A stretch of DNA of 64,000 nt from Thermoguttaceae bacterium (GTDB taxonomy: Bacteria; Planctomycetota; Planctomycetia; Pirellulales; Thermoguttaceae): positions 1 to 64,000 of the forward strand of contig JAQVHZ010000008.1 of assembly GCA_028695965.1 (NCBI GenBank). Reading direction: 5' to 3'. The position numbers and the translations under genes are program-made. The notes below the pieces were generated by a model. It searched no databases and had not been told where the DNA came from. It saw only the letters and a list, made by a program, of their open reading frames with translations. How positions within the stretch are numbered: position 1 is the stretch's first letter; each line of letters opens with the position of its first letter. Positions 51,127 to 59,929 of the stretch are shown piece after piece.

Positions 51127-51412
51127 GGGCGTGTTCACGCTAATTTTTCATTCGGATTCCCTGCAGGGAACTTTAGTCGACCAAAGGAGGAATCAATACG
51201 AAAACCAGTCGCTCTGCCAAAATAACCAAAAAGAACCTTGGGAATGCGAAAAGTCGCATATAAACGGCGTAACGAAGCCGAACGTTTCCTCCGAAGAATC
51301 AAGGAATTCAGAAGAATTGCAACTCGTTATGAAAAGTTGGACGTCGCCTTTATAACGCGTTTGGTCTTAGCTTTCATTTTTATTGTATCGCAAAGCCAGC
51401 GTCAAACACGCC
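51127..51412 (+). mobile_element. IS5-family relic 1, internally deleted element
   Basis: 286 bp bounded by imperfect inverted repeats: GGGCGTGTTCACGCT at the left and AGCGTCAAACACGCC at the right (reading inward GGCGTGTT..ACGCT). The 3' part encodes the C-terminus of an IS5-type transposase, YKRRNEAERFLRRIKEFRRIATRYEKLD, which contains the catalytic Glu of the DDE triad. The N-terminal and middle parts of the transposase are gone and the frame is broken upstream. It is a non-autonomous, MITE-like remnant. Confidence 0.75.
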
Positions 51413-51420
51413 GTGGCTGA
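51238..51420 (+). pseudogene. Transposase C-terminal fragment (IS5 family)
   Basis: A short frame whose residues ~8-60 (KRRNEAERFLRRIKEFRRIATRYEKLDVAFITRLVLAFIF) match the end of IS5/IS427-type transposases. The upstream KPVAL.K..K..W part lies in another frame, so the fragment is frameshifted and cannot make a transposase. Confidence 0.75.
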
Positions 51421-51880
51421 ACCGGCAAACTGCCGAGAAAAATCTGATTGGGTATAGCTTTATCGCCGTCCGCAAAAAACTTTCCGAAAATTTGGCGGTT
51501 TTTTGCTTTTTTTGTTTGACGTTCGCCAGCGTCTTGTCTATGATGACGTTAAAGACGATAAGCGGCAAGAGTCGTTTTGCCGATCGTTTTGAAAAATCGG
51601 GGTTTTTTGTCGCGCTGTCACCAACACGCTTTGCTCCAATCGTTGGAGACGTCGCCTTTTGAAGACGCCTTGTTGTTAATGGTTCGCGAGGCGACGAAAC
51701 GCGAGCACAATTTGTAGGAACGTATAATTTTGTCGTTCCAGGGACTATACGCGGAGACGTTGGACGCGCTGTTTACGATGTTGCTCCGTATCTGCTCTGG
51801 GGCAACTCAGAGGCTGATCCGACGTCTTGGGTTGATCGTCTTTTAATGAGCTTCCCAAAATCAGGAGAAGAAAAAGAAAA
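51413..51880. other. Degenerate region with a transposase core fragment
   Basis: The segment 51628-51686 (CTTTGCTCCAATCGTTGGAG...TTGTTGTTAATGG) matches 53421-53476 of relic 2 and encodes LLQSLE(T/A)SPFEDALLLM from the transposase middle. The flanking DNA contains stops in all frames. It is therefore an IS graveyard rather than a gene region. Confidence 0.6.
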
Positions 51881-53318
51881 ATGAACCGTTTGTTAGTATT
51901 ATTTGCAATTCCAGCGTTCTTGCTTATATCAGGATGCGTTCAGCTCGAGATAGCCTTAAACGGCAAAACAACAATGCTTCGAGACGACTTGCAGCTGGTG
52001 TGTCGTGGAAACGACGCGCTTGTTTTAGCAAGTTCTTACTTCGTTCCTAATGGTAAAATTTATTACCTCAAAGAAACAAACGGCGCTTGGGGAGTCGCGC
52101 AGATAATCGATCTTGCCCCTTATCTCAACGGTTGGCACACGCTGCACCTAAGAGACGACGACAAAGTTCGTCTGGATTACAACAGCAACTGGATATCGTA
52201 TAATGATCGTTGGCTGGCGATCACAACGCGAAAAGTTTCCGACGGACATTTGAGTCGTTCGTTGAAAGATTATCGAGGAAGAGTCATTATCTTTAAGAAG
52301 GTCGACGGAACGTGGAAACACTACTACACGTTGAAATCAGGAGAATTTTTTATCTACGCGCAGTGCGTTGCAGTAACGGATTTCGACCAGTTGATTGTCA
52401 GCGACCCGTTTAAGAAAACAGAAACAACGGTCGGCGTTGTGCGTTGTTTCGACTTAAAGGGGGAAAAACCTCGTCATCCAAGAAATTTACCCGCCCAAAG
52501 ATAATATTGCTGGTTTTCCCGATCGTGGTCCTGATTACGGTCGCTTTGGCTCATTCTTCAGCGCCAGCGGCGATCGTCTGATGATCCGAACCACGTATCA
52601 AGCGCCCCTGAGTACACAAGACGACCTGATACTCTATCAATTTACAGACGGCGAATGGAAATATTCTTGTTCATTTTTAGACAAAGTTCCACAGGATATT
52701 TTTGACGCCCAGGACCGAGAGCCGCTGAACAACCTCAATAGTGTAGGCTTTGAAGAAGACGGTATAACAATTCACAAAGTAGAAGACGTCATACGGTTTA
52801 AATCGACAAACGGCGCCTACGCTTATGAACAACACTGTTCACGCTCAGAGGAGCTTTTACCAGTGCAAATGCTGACACGTTATTCCCTTGCTTGGCTGGG
52901 AAAGCGCGACCAATTCGGTCTGACCAAACCTTCAGCGGACGGCGTTATTCGTTTTGCCGAGCCCGACTGGATCGTTGAAGACGCCGATCCGGAAACGAAT
53001 CGATTGGTAAGCGACTATTACCGATACGGCTGTAACACGAAATATGCCGCTGCGCACGGTTACAAATCGTTTTACGATTTCACAAAATACGTTCCATCAG
53101 TCGATTATGCGCTGTGTGGAGAAACGCTCATTACCTCGTATTTCTTTCCAGATTGCTATTTTACCGGCAACCCGATGCAAAAAGCCGACGTCTGGGGCGG
53201 CGTCAACATCTATAAAATCGACCCGACGACCGGACCCAAAAAAGTCTTCGCGCTGACGACGCGAAATCTTGAAGAGTTGAAGCCTGTCCCCGTTACAGGA
53301 GAAGAAAAAACCGAATAG
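51881..53318 (+). pseudogene. Lipoprotein gene interrupted by a homopolymer frameshift
   Basis: Two frames form one protein. The first (51881-52504, 207 residues) starts with a lipoprotein signal (lipobox LISGC, Cys19) and beta-rich repeats. The second (52581-53318, 245 residues) continues the same style: GFPDRGPDYGRFGSFFSASGDRLMI directly upstream in its frame, then LYQFTDGEWKYSC. Reading through after losing one base in GGGGGAAAAA (52459-52468) gives a continuous ~480-residue protein resembling a beta-propeller with S-x-D-x(R/W)L blocks. The cause could be a real mutation, programmed slippage or an assembly error. Family unknown. It lies between two IS5 relics, so the gene is accessory. Confidence 0.75.
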
Positions 53319-53349
53319 CGCGAATCGGCTTTGTTGAATCAAGGCGTTA

Positions 53350-53743
53350 GGGCGTGTTCACGCTAATTTTTTCATTCGGATTTCCCCCACGGGCGATTTT
53401 GGCGACGGTCCTAAAGGACGCGCTTTGCTCCAATCGTTGGAGGCGTCTCCTTTTGAAGACGCTTTGTTGTTAATGGATTGCGCTTATAGAGTCGATGAAA
53501 ACGCGAGCGCGTGCCGACGCTAAGGGACTCAAACCAGTCGCTCCGTCAAAATCCAACCGAAAAGGACCTTGGGAATACGCCAAAGACGCAATAAACGGCG
53601 TAACGAAGCCGAACGTTTCTTCCAAAGAATCAAGGAATTCAGAAGAATCGCAACTCGTTATGAAAAGTTGGACGCCGCCTTTATAACGCGTTTGCTCTTA
53701 GCTTTCATTTTTATTGTATCGCAAAGCCAGCGTCAAACACGCC
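53350..53743 (+). mobile_element. IS5-family relic 2, internally deleted element
   Basis: 394 bp with the same ends as relic 1: GGGCGTGTTCACGCT on the left, CGTCAAACACGCC on the right. It retains more transposase: LLQSLEASPFEDALLLMDCAYRVDENAS, then LKPVAPSKSNRKGPWEY, and after a frameshift KRRNEAERFFQRIKEFRRIATRYEKLD. The DCAY Asp and the RRNEAER Glu are two of the DDE residues. The reading frame is broken near 53580-53600. Confidence 0.8.
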
Positions 53744-53757
53744 ATAAAGACAAGTAG
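53422..53757 (+). pseudogene. Transposase pseudogene (IS5 family)
   Basis: Frameshifted C-terminal half of the transposase. Two overlapping frames (to about 53600, then 53569-53757) each carry conserved parts, so at least one frameshift separates the DCAY block from the RRNEAER block. The N-terminal half is missing. Confidence 0.75.
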
Positions 53758-53813
53758 GGAAGACTCGGACCGCGCTGCGCTCAAGAATGCTCCAGCGTTC
53801 TCCGTTCGACAAC

Positions 53814-55295
53814 TCAAATCCCCCTCGTTTCCAACTCCTCCAATTTCTTTTGGTATTCTTTCACTTTTGCCTGATCGCCCTCTGCTTCTGCTAAGGCGCC
53901 TAATCGTTGATAGGAAAAGCTCAGGTCGCTCAGCGCTTCAAGATCGTCAGGAGAGCGAGAGACAAGCTGTTCCCGTATTTCAAGCGCTTGTTCAAAATAT
54001 TCTCGCGCTTCCTGGTAAGAACCCTCTTCATACGCTATGGAGCCTAAGTTATTGTAGGAAACGCTTAGTTCGCGCAGCGCTTCAGGGTCGTCAGGAGAGC
54101 GAGAGACAAGCTGTTCCCGTATTTCAAGCGCTTGTTCAAAATATTCTCGCGCTTCCTGGTAAGAGCCCTCTGCGTATGCTAAGAGGTCTAAGTTAATGTT
54201 GGAAGCGCTCAGGTTGCGCAGCGTTTCAAGATCGTCGGGAGTGCGAGAGACAAGCTGTTCCCGTATTTCAAGCGCTTGCTCATAATATTCTCGCGCTTCC
54301 TGGCTAGAACCCTCTGCCTCCGCTAAGAGGGCTAAGTTAAAGTAGGAACCGCTCAGGTCGCTCAGCGCTTGAGCGTCGTCAGGAGTGCGAGAGACAAGCT
54401 GTTCCCGTATTTCAAGCGCTTGCTCATAATATTCTCGCGCTTCCTGGTAAGAGCCCTCTGCCTTCGCTAAGACGCCTAATTCATTGTAGAGAGCGCTCAG
54501 GTCGCGCAACGTTTCAAGATCGTCAGGAGAGCGAGAGGCAAGATTCTTGACTATTTCAAGCGCTTGCTCATAATATTCTCGCGCTTCCTGGTAAGAACCC
54601 TCTGCTTCTGCTAAGTTACCTAAGCCATTGTAGGGAGCGCTCAGGTTGCGCAGCGCTTCAAGATCGTCAGGGGTGCGAGAGACGCGTTTTTTGTTTATTT
54701 CAAGCGCTTGTTCATAATATTCTCGCGCTTCCTGGTAAGAGTCCTCTGCTTCCAATAAGACTCCTAAGTTATTGTAGGAAACGCCCAGGTCGTTCAGCGC
54801 TTGAGAGTCGTTGGGAGAGCGAGAGACACGTTTCCTGTCTATTTCAAGCGCTTGCTCATAATATTCTCGCGCTTCCTGGGAAGAACCCTCTGCCTTTGCT
54901 AATAGGCCTAGGTTATTGCAGGAAGCGCTCAGGACGCTCAGCGCTTGAGCGACGTCAGGAGAGCGAGAGACACGTTTTTTGTTTATTTCAAGCGCTTGCT
55001 CATAATATTCTCGCGCTTCCTGGCAAGAACCCTCTGCGTATGCTAAGTCGCCTAAGCCATTGTAGGAAGCGCTCAGGTTGCTCAGCGCTTGAGCGTCGTC
55101 AGGAGAGCGAGAGGCAAGATTCTTTGCTATTTCAAGCGCTTGCTCATAATATTCTCGCGTTTCCAGGCTAGCGCCCCCTGCGTTCGATAAATCGCCGACT
55201 TCTCGCCGATCTGCACAAGAAGTCGTCGACAGCAATGCAAAAAACGCTAACGCAACCGCCCCGGCAAATCCCAATATGTTTGTTCGTCTCTTCAT
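53814..55295 (-). CDS. Exported protein with nine 48-residue TPR-type repeats
   Basis: A 493-residue protein. Residues 1-27 are a signal sequence (hydrophobic VALAFFALL, then TTSC; a lipoprotein anchor is possible). Nine repeats of about 48 residues follow with the pattern E(Y/F)(Y/F)EQALEIxxx(L/V)xSRxPDDxxALxxLSxSYNxLGxLAxAEGSxQEAR, a Tetratricopeptide-like arrangement also found next to planctomycete kinases. Repeats are near-identical at DNA level (144 bp units), a sign of recent amplification. TPR arrays bind partner proteins; the partner is unknown. The start has an AGGAAGGA ribosome site and a good promoter. Confidence 0.85.
   Translation of the reverse strand: MKRRTNILGFAGAVALAFFALLSTTSCADRREVGDLSNAGGASLETREYYEQALEIAKNLASRSPDDAQALSNLSASYNGLGDLAYAEGSCQEAREYYEQALEINKKRVSRSPDVAQALSVLSASCNNLGLLAKAEGSSQEAREYYEQALEIDRKRVSRSPNDSQALNDLGVSYNNLGVLLEAEDSYQEAREYYEQALEINKKRVSRTPDDLEALRNLSAPYNGLGNLAEAEGSYQEAREYYEQALEIVKNLASRSPDDLETLRDLSALYNELGVLAKAEGSYQEAREYYEQALEIREQLVSRTPDDAQALSDLSGSYFNLALLAEAEGSSQEAREYYEQALEIREQLVSRTPDDLETLRNLSASNINLDLLAYAEGSYQEAREYFEQALEIREQLVSRSPDDPEALRELSVSYNNLGSIAYEEGSYQEAREYFEQALEIREQLVSRSPDDLEALSDLSFSYQRLGALAEAEGDQAKVKEYQKKLEELETRGI
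53860..55190 (-). repeat. Array of nine 144-bp TPR-encoding units
   Basis: Each unit encodes one 48-residue helix pair; 40-60 bp blocks such as TATTCTCGCGCTTCCTGG recur in nearly every unit with few substitutions. The two C-terminal units (EYFEQALEIREQLVSRSPDD) are the most alike. Boundaries are approximate. Confidence 0.9.
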
Positions 55296-55430
55296 AACAA
55301 CCGCATCCTTCCTAATTATCTAAACGTTAGCTAAGGAGATAGTTTATGAAAGGCTATTATCCAGGGCGCAGGTCTTGCTAAACTACGCCCCAAAACCAGC
55401 GCCCGCGCTCTACGCTGGCGCTCCAAGCTA

Positions 55431-55459
55431 ATTCTAATCCTTTCTTAATTTATTTTCAA
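55431..55459 (-). promoter_or_regulatory. Predicted promoter of the TPR gene
   Basis: Minus-strand -35 TTGAAA (55454-55459), 17 bp, -10 TAGAAT (55431-55436). The ~130 base leader contains a small CCAGCG/CGCTGG hairpin followed by TTTT near 55400-55425, which could be an attenuator. Confidence 0.65.
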
Positions 55460-55624
55460 CAAAAATATCGGTTTTCTCGCATTATTTTAGAAGAAATTAA
55501 CTCTTTCGCGGAAAACGATCGCTTTTAACTTCCGTTCGCGCAACTCCCATAGCGCTAAGCGCCAGGCTGCGTCGGTATGCAATATCGGCAAAAGCGAATA
55601 AGTTATAGGCTCGTGAAGCGCTTG

Positions 55625-55735
55625 TCATAGCGAAAAACGCAGTCTGCGCGTTATCGTTCAGACTGCGTTTTTCTTGTCGGCGAATCTTGCTCTACCGCCG
55701 CGTCAGTTCGGGGTCGGGTATTTCGAGGACGAGCG
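55625..55735 (+). repeat. Direct repeat copy B (about 110 bp)
   Basis: Matches copy A at 50653-50767. It contains the terminator and the last ~45 bases of the acidic protein gene, so this is probably the original location. Confidence 0.85.
55633..55672 (-). terminator. Terminator of the acidic protein operon
   Basis: Perfect stem ACGCAGTCTG/CAGACTGCGT with five T on the minus strand (and A/T runs on the other side, so it may work both ways). It lies 20 bp after the acidic protein stop. Confidence 0.88.
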
Positions 55736-56108
55736 GGGCGTCGTTTGCCGATTCGCCGTCAAGGGCGTCGAGCTCGTTGCGTTCTTCGTCGTCCGCGCTC
55801 AGTTTCTCTTGAATATTGACGTCTTTTCCTAGCGTTTCGGCGAGTTCTTCGATCGCCGCCGTCTCGATAGTCGGGCGCGGAACGTCGCGCAGCGCGTCAG
55901 CCCAGAAAGAGCCGCCGCGCGAATAGGGCTCGCGGTGGAAGCGCGCCAGCTCGTCTTGTTCTTCTTGTTGGACGTCGCTATTTTCTGCGGATAGATTGGA
56001 AAGATCGATCGGCGCCATGTCGGTTTCCGCCTGAGAAGACCCGTCTGGGGGACAGGTTCGGAGCCGTCGTCGTTTCGAGCGTTGCGAATCGTCAGGGTCG
56101 GTCGCCAT
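55692..56108 (-). CDS. Acidic protein of unknown function
   Basis: A 138-residue, Asp/Glu/Ser-rich and probably disordered protein without membrane segments or recognised domain. A basic patch (SKRRRLRT) near the N-terminus is followed by DLSNLSAENSDVQQEEQDELARF and EELAETLGKDVNIQEKLSADDEERNELDAL. It is 6 bp after the zinc-ribbon/CD225 gene on the same strand and clearly cotranscribed with it. It may be an accessory subunit, but nothing in the sequence defines a role. Confidence 0.6.
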   Translation of the reverse strand: MATDPDDSQRSKRRRLRTCPPDGSSQAETDMAPIDLSNLSAENSDVQQEEQDELARFHREPYSRGGSFWADALRDVPRPTIETAAIEELAETLGKDVNIQEKLSADDEERNELDALDGESANDAPLVLEIPDPELTRR

Positions 56109-56114
56109 CGTTAT

Positions 56115-56678
56115 TTAATTAAAGACTAAGTTTCTGAGGACAGTAACGACCACCCATAATCCTAAGTCGAACAGCAGCCAGTTTTTTGCGCGTTCGGCTC
56201 GTCGGGTCGCGTTGACGTAGTCGTTTTCCTCGCGCGCCGCGTTTGAAAGGACGGCGTAGACGATCCCTACTATTGCGAAGGGCAGCTTAGTAACGAGGAA
56301 CTGAACGAGCGCCCAATAGAGGAAATTTGGCGGTCGTTTCGGGTTCCAATTCTCCGGCGAGGAGAGCGCGTTCCCAATAGAATTGCGCGCCCAGTTGAGC
56401 GCCTTGCGTCCGAGCGGCGCGAAGAGGACGCGGTTTATCGTCGCGACGACGGCGACCAGGAACGCCCAGACGCCCGCGATTAGTTTTGACGCCGCTTCGC
56501 CGATTTTTTGCTGTTGAAAAGACGCGTCAGGTTTGTCTCGCACGAGGACCTCGCGGCCGACAGGCTCTTTGTCGATCGGCGTCGCGACGGCGTCGGTAAT
56601 GCGGAACGGCGCGCCGCACATCGAGCAGCGCTGCGCGCGCGTAATGTTTTTAGCTCCGCAAGAGTCGCAAAATTTCAT
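56115..56678 (-). CDS. Zinc-ribbon and CD225-type membrane protein
   Basis: A 187-residue protein. An N-terminal zinc ribbon has Cys4, Cys7, Cys18 and Cys21 (CDSC...CSMC). A hydrophobic segment lies near 68-90. The C-terminus resembles the CD225/interferon-induced membrane-protein family: PNFLYWALVQFLVTKLPFAIVGIVYAVLSNAAREENDYVNATRRAERAKNWLLFDLGLWVVV, with two membrane helices and the N-D-Y-x-x-A-x-R-x-x-x-A-K-x-W pattern. Planctomycetes and other bacteria combine the two domains in small membrane proteins of unknown role. It follows the toroid protein by 72 bp. Confidence 0.8.
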   Translation of the reverse strand: MKFCDSCGAKNITRAQRCSMCGAPFRITDAVATPIDKEPVGREVLVRDKPDASFQQQKIGEAASKLIAGVWAFLVAVVATINRVLFAPLGRKALNWARNSIGNALSSPENWNPKRPPNFLYWALVQFLVTKLPFAIVGIVYAVLSNAAREENDYVNATRRAERAKNWLLFDLGLWVVVTVLRNLVFN

Positions 56679-56750
56679 GAGATTTTCCGTCTATTTTTAT
56701 CGTGGCGTCAGGGCGCTCCGCTTGAAAGAACAGCCGCCGCCGCGTTTCTT

Positions 56751-59054
56751 TTATTCCGTTGGCAGATCGAGCGGAAAACTCGTGTTCCGTTCGAGTTTTT
56801 GATACAGGGGCATATGGCGGTAATATACTTCCAACACCATGCAGTTCAAGGAGGTAACGTACAATCGTCCTCCGGTAACGCAGTGGTGGTCCGGTTGATC
56901 CGGATACCAGCTCCCGCGCTCGTGCCCTTCCATGCATTGCGCCTTGACGAGATTATCCCTGACGCGCGCGTTCCATTTGGCCCAGATTTCCCCGCCGTAG
57001 TTGTACGTCAGCAGAGTGGCGTAATAGGTGTAATAAGGAACGTTGAGTTTTGGCCCAACTTCTTCAGAAAGCCGAGTAACGCCTTGAATTCCGCGCGGGT
57101 TGTCGATCGTCCAGTCGAGATAAAGTCGACAGAGCAATCCGATGCTGCACGTCGCGTCTGTTTCGGTATTGCCCGGAAGGTAGCTGTATCTTGTTTCGTT
57201 TTCCGTCGCGACGCGGCGCAGGAAATCGCGCGCGTTGAACATGACGTCGTCGCGCAGCTCTAAGCCGCCAATTTGCGCGCTTTTAAGCGCCATCAGCTGC
57301 CAGCCGGCGACGGACGTGTCCCCCGCTTGTTTGGGCTGATAGCGCCAGCCGCCGTCGTCCGCTTGAGCATATTCGATAAAGCGCACGGCGTCTTGGGCGA
57401 CGTATCCCAACTCGCGGAACCGAGCTTTTTCTCGCGCGCTCATCATGGCGTACGTTTCGCAAAGGGCGATCGTCGCTAAGCCGTGAGAGTACATATTGCC
57501 GCCGGCTTCGTGGAACGAATGACCGTTGGCGTCGGCTTTTCCATGCGTCGTCAGGTAGTTCATGCCCCTGGCGACAACTTGTTTGTACTTTCCGGTCGTC
57601 GGCGTATGGCCCGCGGCTAAGAAGGGCAGGAGCGCCATCGAGGTCGCGGCGATCGGCGCGTCGACGGTCCCGCTGTTGCGGCATTGACCGCCGCAGGACG
57701 GACAGTCGGTCGTCTTGAAGCTCCAGGAGCCGTCCGGAAGCTGGTGTTCGGCGATCCAAGAGAGCGCAAGCGCGACCGATTTTTCGCTCCCTTCGCTGCC
57801 GCCGCCCGCGACGAGCATAGCGGCTTTGTTTTCTCCGCGCCCGGAAAGGTCGGCGCCGGTAAGCGAGCCCATCAGGTTTTCTACCGCGCTCAGCGTCGCG
57901 GCTTCGAGCCCCATCGACGTTTCGAGGACAGTCAGCGCTTCCGCAGTTTCTTCGTTAAACGCAGAAACGTCGGGGACGTCGGCGGTTAGTTCCGTCTGGA
58001 CGTCGACGTCGGTCGTGTCGAATTCGACCGTCTCTGTCGTTTCTAAGGCGGCGTCCGGATCAAAGACTTCGTCGAGCACAATTTTATCGCCAAAGCCCGG
58101 CTCCGAGATGATCGCCATCGCGTTGCTGAAATCGGTCTGAATAAAGATGAACGCAAGGAGAATGATAAGAATCAGGTGCAGGCATAAGCTGATAAGCCAC
58201 ATCGGCGCCTCGTTAGCGACTTTTTCGAGCGCCGTCTCTTCGTGCAGGGTTACGACAGGCGCGTCCGATTCCGGAACGGCAGTATGGCTCAATTTCTCGA
58301 GAAACAGGTCGGGCGAACTATCGGCCGTCGGCTTCTTTCGAAGCGTCAGTTCGTCCATTGAGAGCTCATGTTTGGTCGCAACGGCGGCGTCGAGCGCTCC
58401 GGACGTCAGAAACTCGTCTGGCGACGGCGCGTTTGCGACAGTAACGAGCGCGCCCGCCATCGCGCCGATCGCAACGGCTGCTTCTTCAGGCTCTTTGCGC
58501 GACGTTCGTTTGGCTTTTTTCCGGCGTTTCGAGAGGCGTTTCTTTTTACGCGGTTCAGGATCGACCGCGCTCGCGGGGACGTCTTGTTCGTTCTTCGCCT
58601 CAACGACGGGCGGCGCGTTGATTGGCGGGGACGCGACGGCGGGCGGCGCGACGCTTGGAAATATGTTCGTTTCGACAGGATAGGAGACCGCTTCGGAATA
58701 GGGCGGCACGGGCGGCTCAATTGGAGGCGGCGCAGCTGGCGCGCTTGGCGCATAAGCGGGCGGAGGAAGGTAGTCGTTCGCGGGCGGTTGAGGAAAAGGA
58801 GAACCTGCGGCGCGCGGTTCGCCTCTGACTTGTTTCAAAACTTTCGCCACGACGTCGTCGCTTTCAGCAGCAGTTGGCGGCGTCGGGGCGCTCTGCGCGG
58901 GCGCGTTTTGCGTTTCTCGAGATTGACGAACGAGCGCGCGAATAAGATCGGCCGTGTTGTCAGTAGAACGCGCCTCTGAATCGGCGCTGTCGGACCCCAA
59001 GGGGACGTCAGGCGGCATAACCCAGCCGTTGCGATTATCGTCGTTCGATTTCAT
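56751..59054 (-). CDS. Squalene-cyclase-like (alpha/alpha-toroid) membrane protein
   Basis: A 767-residue protein. The first ~280 residues are low-complexity and Pro/Ala/Ser-rich with basic patches (RKKKRLSKRRKK). A single membrane helix sits near 285-306 (WLISLCLHLILIILLAFIFI). From about 445 on, the protein has prenyltransferase/squalene-cyclase repeats (ALSWIAEHQLPDGSWSF, RFIEYAQADDGGWRY, YYTYYATLLTYNYGGEIWAKW) that form an alpha/alpha toroid, and a C-P-S-C-G-G-Q-C cluster that may bind metal. The usual cyclase DxDD acid is not visible, so it is probably not a cyclase. Such proteins are numerous in planctomycetes with unknown function. It is probably the first gene of an operon with the two downstream genes. 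Confidence 0.8.
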   Translation of the reverse strand: MKSNDDNRNGWVMPPDVPLGSDSADSEARSTDNTADLIRALVRQSRETQNAPAQSAPTPPTAAESDDVVAKVLKQVRGEPRAAGSPFPQPPANDYLPPPAYAPSAPAAPPPIEPPVPPYSEAVSYPVETNIFPSVAPPAVASPPINAPPVVEAKNEQDVPASAVDPEPRKKKRLSKRRKKAKRTSRKEPEEAAVAIGAMAGALVTVANAPSPDEFLTSGALDAAVATKHELSMDELTLRKKPTADSSPDLFLEKLSHTAVPESDAPVVTLHEETALEKVANEAPMWLISLCLHLILIILLAFIFIQTDFSNAMAIISEPGFGDKIVLDEVFDPDAALETTETVEFDTTDVDVQTELTADVPDVSAFNEETAEALTVLETSMGLEAATLSAVENLMGSLTGADLSGRGENKAAMLVAGGGSEGSEKSVALALSWIAEHQLPDGSWSFKTTDCPSCGGQCRNSGTVDAPIAATSMALLPFLAAGHTPTTGKYKQVVARGMNYLTTHGKADANGHSFHEAGGNMYSHGLATIALCETYAMMSAREKARFRELGYVAQDAVRFIEYAQADDGGWRYQPKQAGDTSVAGWQLMALKSAQIGGLELRDDVMFNARDFLRRVATENETRYSYLPGNTETDATCSIGLLCRLYLDWTIDNPRGIQGVTRLSEEVGPKLNVPYYTYYATLLTYNYGGEIWAKWNARVRDNLVKAQCMEGHERGSWYPDQPDHHCVTGGRLYVTSLNCMVLEVYYRHMPLYQKLERNTSFPLDLPTE

Positions 59055-59359
59055 TGTTGTTTCAATGCGTTAAGTTAAACTCAAAATGCTTGTATAGAAG
59101 AGAAGATTGCGGCGCCGCCCACTTCAACGCCGCGATGCATAGTACAATTGTAACGTATTTGCGCCAATTATCATAGCGTTTAATAAAAATCCTTCCCTTT
59201 TTTGCTGTTTTTTGTGTTAAAATCTGCTGAGCGCGGTCAAAGGCTTCTTGAAAACTTTTCCCATTTTGCCTATTTTGCTTCCTTTTAACCAAAAACAGGG
59301 AAAGTCGCCGTCGGTTTTTTGAAAGAGGAAAATTTTGTCAAAAAACCGTTTGAAGGGCG
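59055..59359. other. Intergenic region without a firm gene
   Basis: AT-rich; a minus-strand frame at 59062-59292 has a short hydrophobic segment but no clear start site, promoter or relatives, so it is left uncalled. No repeat or RNA was recognised. Confidence 0.35.
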
Positions 59360-59387
59360 TTGAACAATTAGACGATTCATATATAAT
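59360..59387 (+). promoter_or_regulatory. Predicted promoter of rpmG
   Basis: -35 TTGAAC (59360-59365), 16 bp, -10 TATAAT (59382-59387). The implied transcript has a leader of about 145 bases before the ATG. Confidence 0.65.
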
Positions 59388-59538
59388 GTTCGTTCCAAGC
59401 GTGTCGACGAATACGTCCGTTCGCGCGGTGAGCCGCCAGTCGCAGGATTTGGCGCGAGCATTAGCGAAATTGCATAGCTGTTTTTAGCATAAACTCAGCG
59501 TCCGAGGGCGTTGGAACAAATAGATTGAGGATATAACA

Positions 59539-59706
59539 ATGTCAGGGAAAAATAAGAAAAAGGCAGAAACCGTCTACCTCGTTTGCGAAGAATCTGGCGA
59601 ATATAACTACATCGTTCGTCGTAGGCCCGGCGGCGAGAAGCTCAAGCTGAAGAAGTACTGCCCCCGACTCCGCAAGCACACGCTGCACGTCGAAAAGAAA
59701 AAGTAG
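59539..59706 (+). CDS. rpmG: 50S ribosomal protein bL33
   Basis: A 55-residue protein with ATG 59539 preceded by GAGGA and ending at TAG 59704-59706. The sequence fits bL33: [17 protein letters not shown] near the N-terminus, then [22 protein letters not shown], where the canonical KKYCPxxxKHTxHxExK end is present. One Cys of the usual zinc CxxC pairs is kept in each half (VCEE and YCPR), so this looks like a zinc-free or partial form. It sits alone, with its own promoter and a long leader. It was too short to stand out among longer frames and is easily missed. Confidence 0.93.
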   Translation: MSGKNKKKAETVYLVCEESGEYNYIVRRRPGGEKLKLKKYCPRLRKHTLHVEKKK

Positions 59707-59846
59707 TCTTTTTCTTTGCAATTTCGCAATGCGCTGCGTTTGGTCGGCTTATGATTGAGCTGGTCAAACGCCGCTTGTGTTTCTTGGCGCGTCTTTTTTA
59801 TCGAACGCCTTATCGGCTTGGTTTTGCGGTTGCGGCAATATAACAA

Positions 59847-59874
59847 ACGCGCGGTTCCAAAGAGAGCCGCGCGT
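59847..59874. terminator. Terminator between rpmG and the PHP gene
   Basis: ACGCGCGG/CCGCGCGT stem with a 12-base loop, followed by CTTCATTTTC. It lies between convergent genes. Confidence 0.7.
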
Positions 59875-59929
59875 CTTCATTTTCTTGGAGTTGAGGACGA
59901 TTCGTTTCGAGCTGTTCTCTTCGTCGTCG

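Noticed and set aside
53860..55190. Regular repeats resembling a CRISPR array
   Set aside because: The units are 144 bp, in frame, translate to TPR helices and have no unique spacers.
59062..59292. Minus-strand 76-residue frame with a possible membrane helix
   Set aside because: Start and ribosome site are poor, and it overlaps the region expected to hold the toroid-gene promoter.
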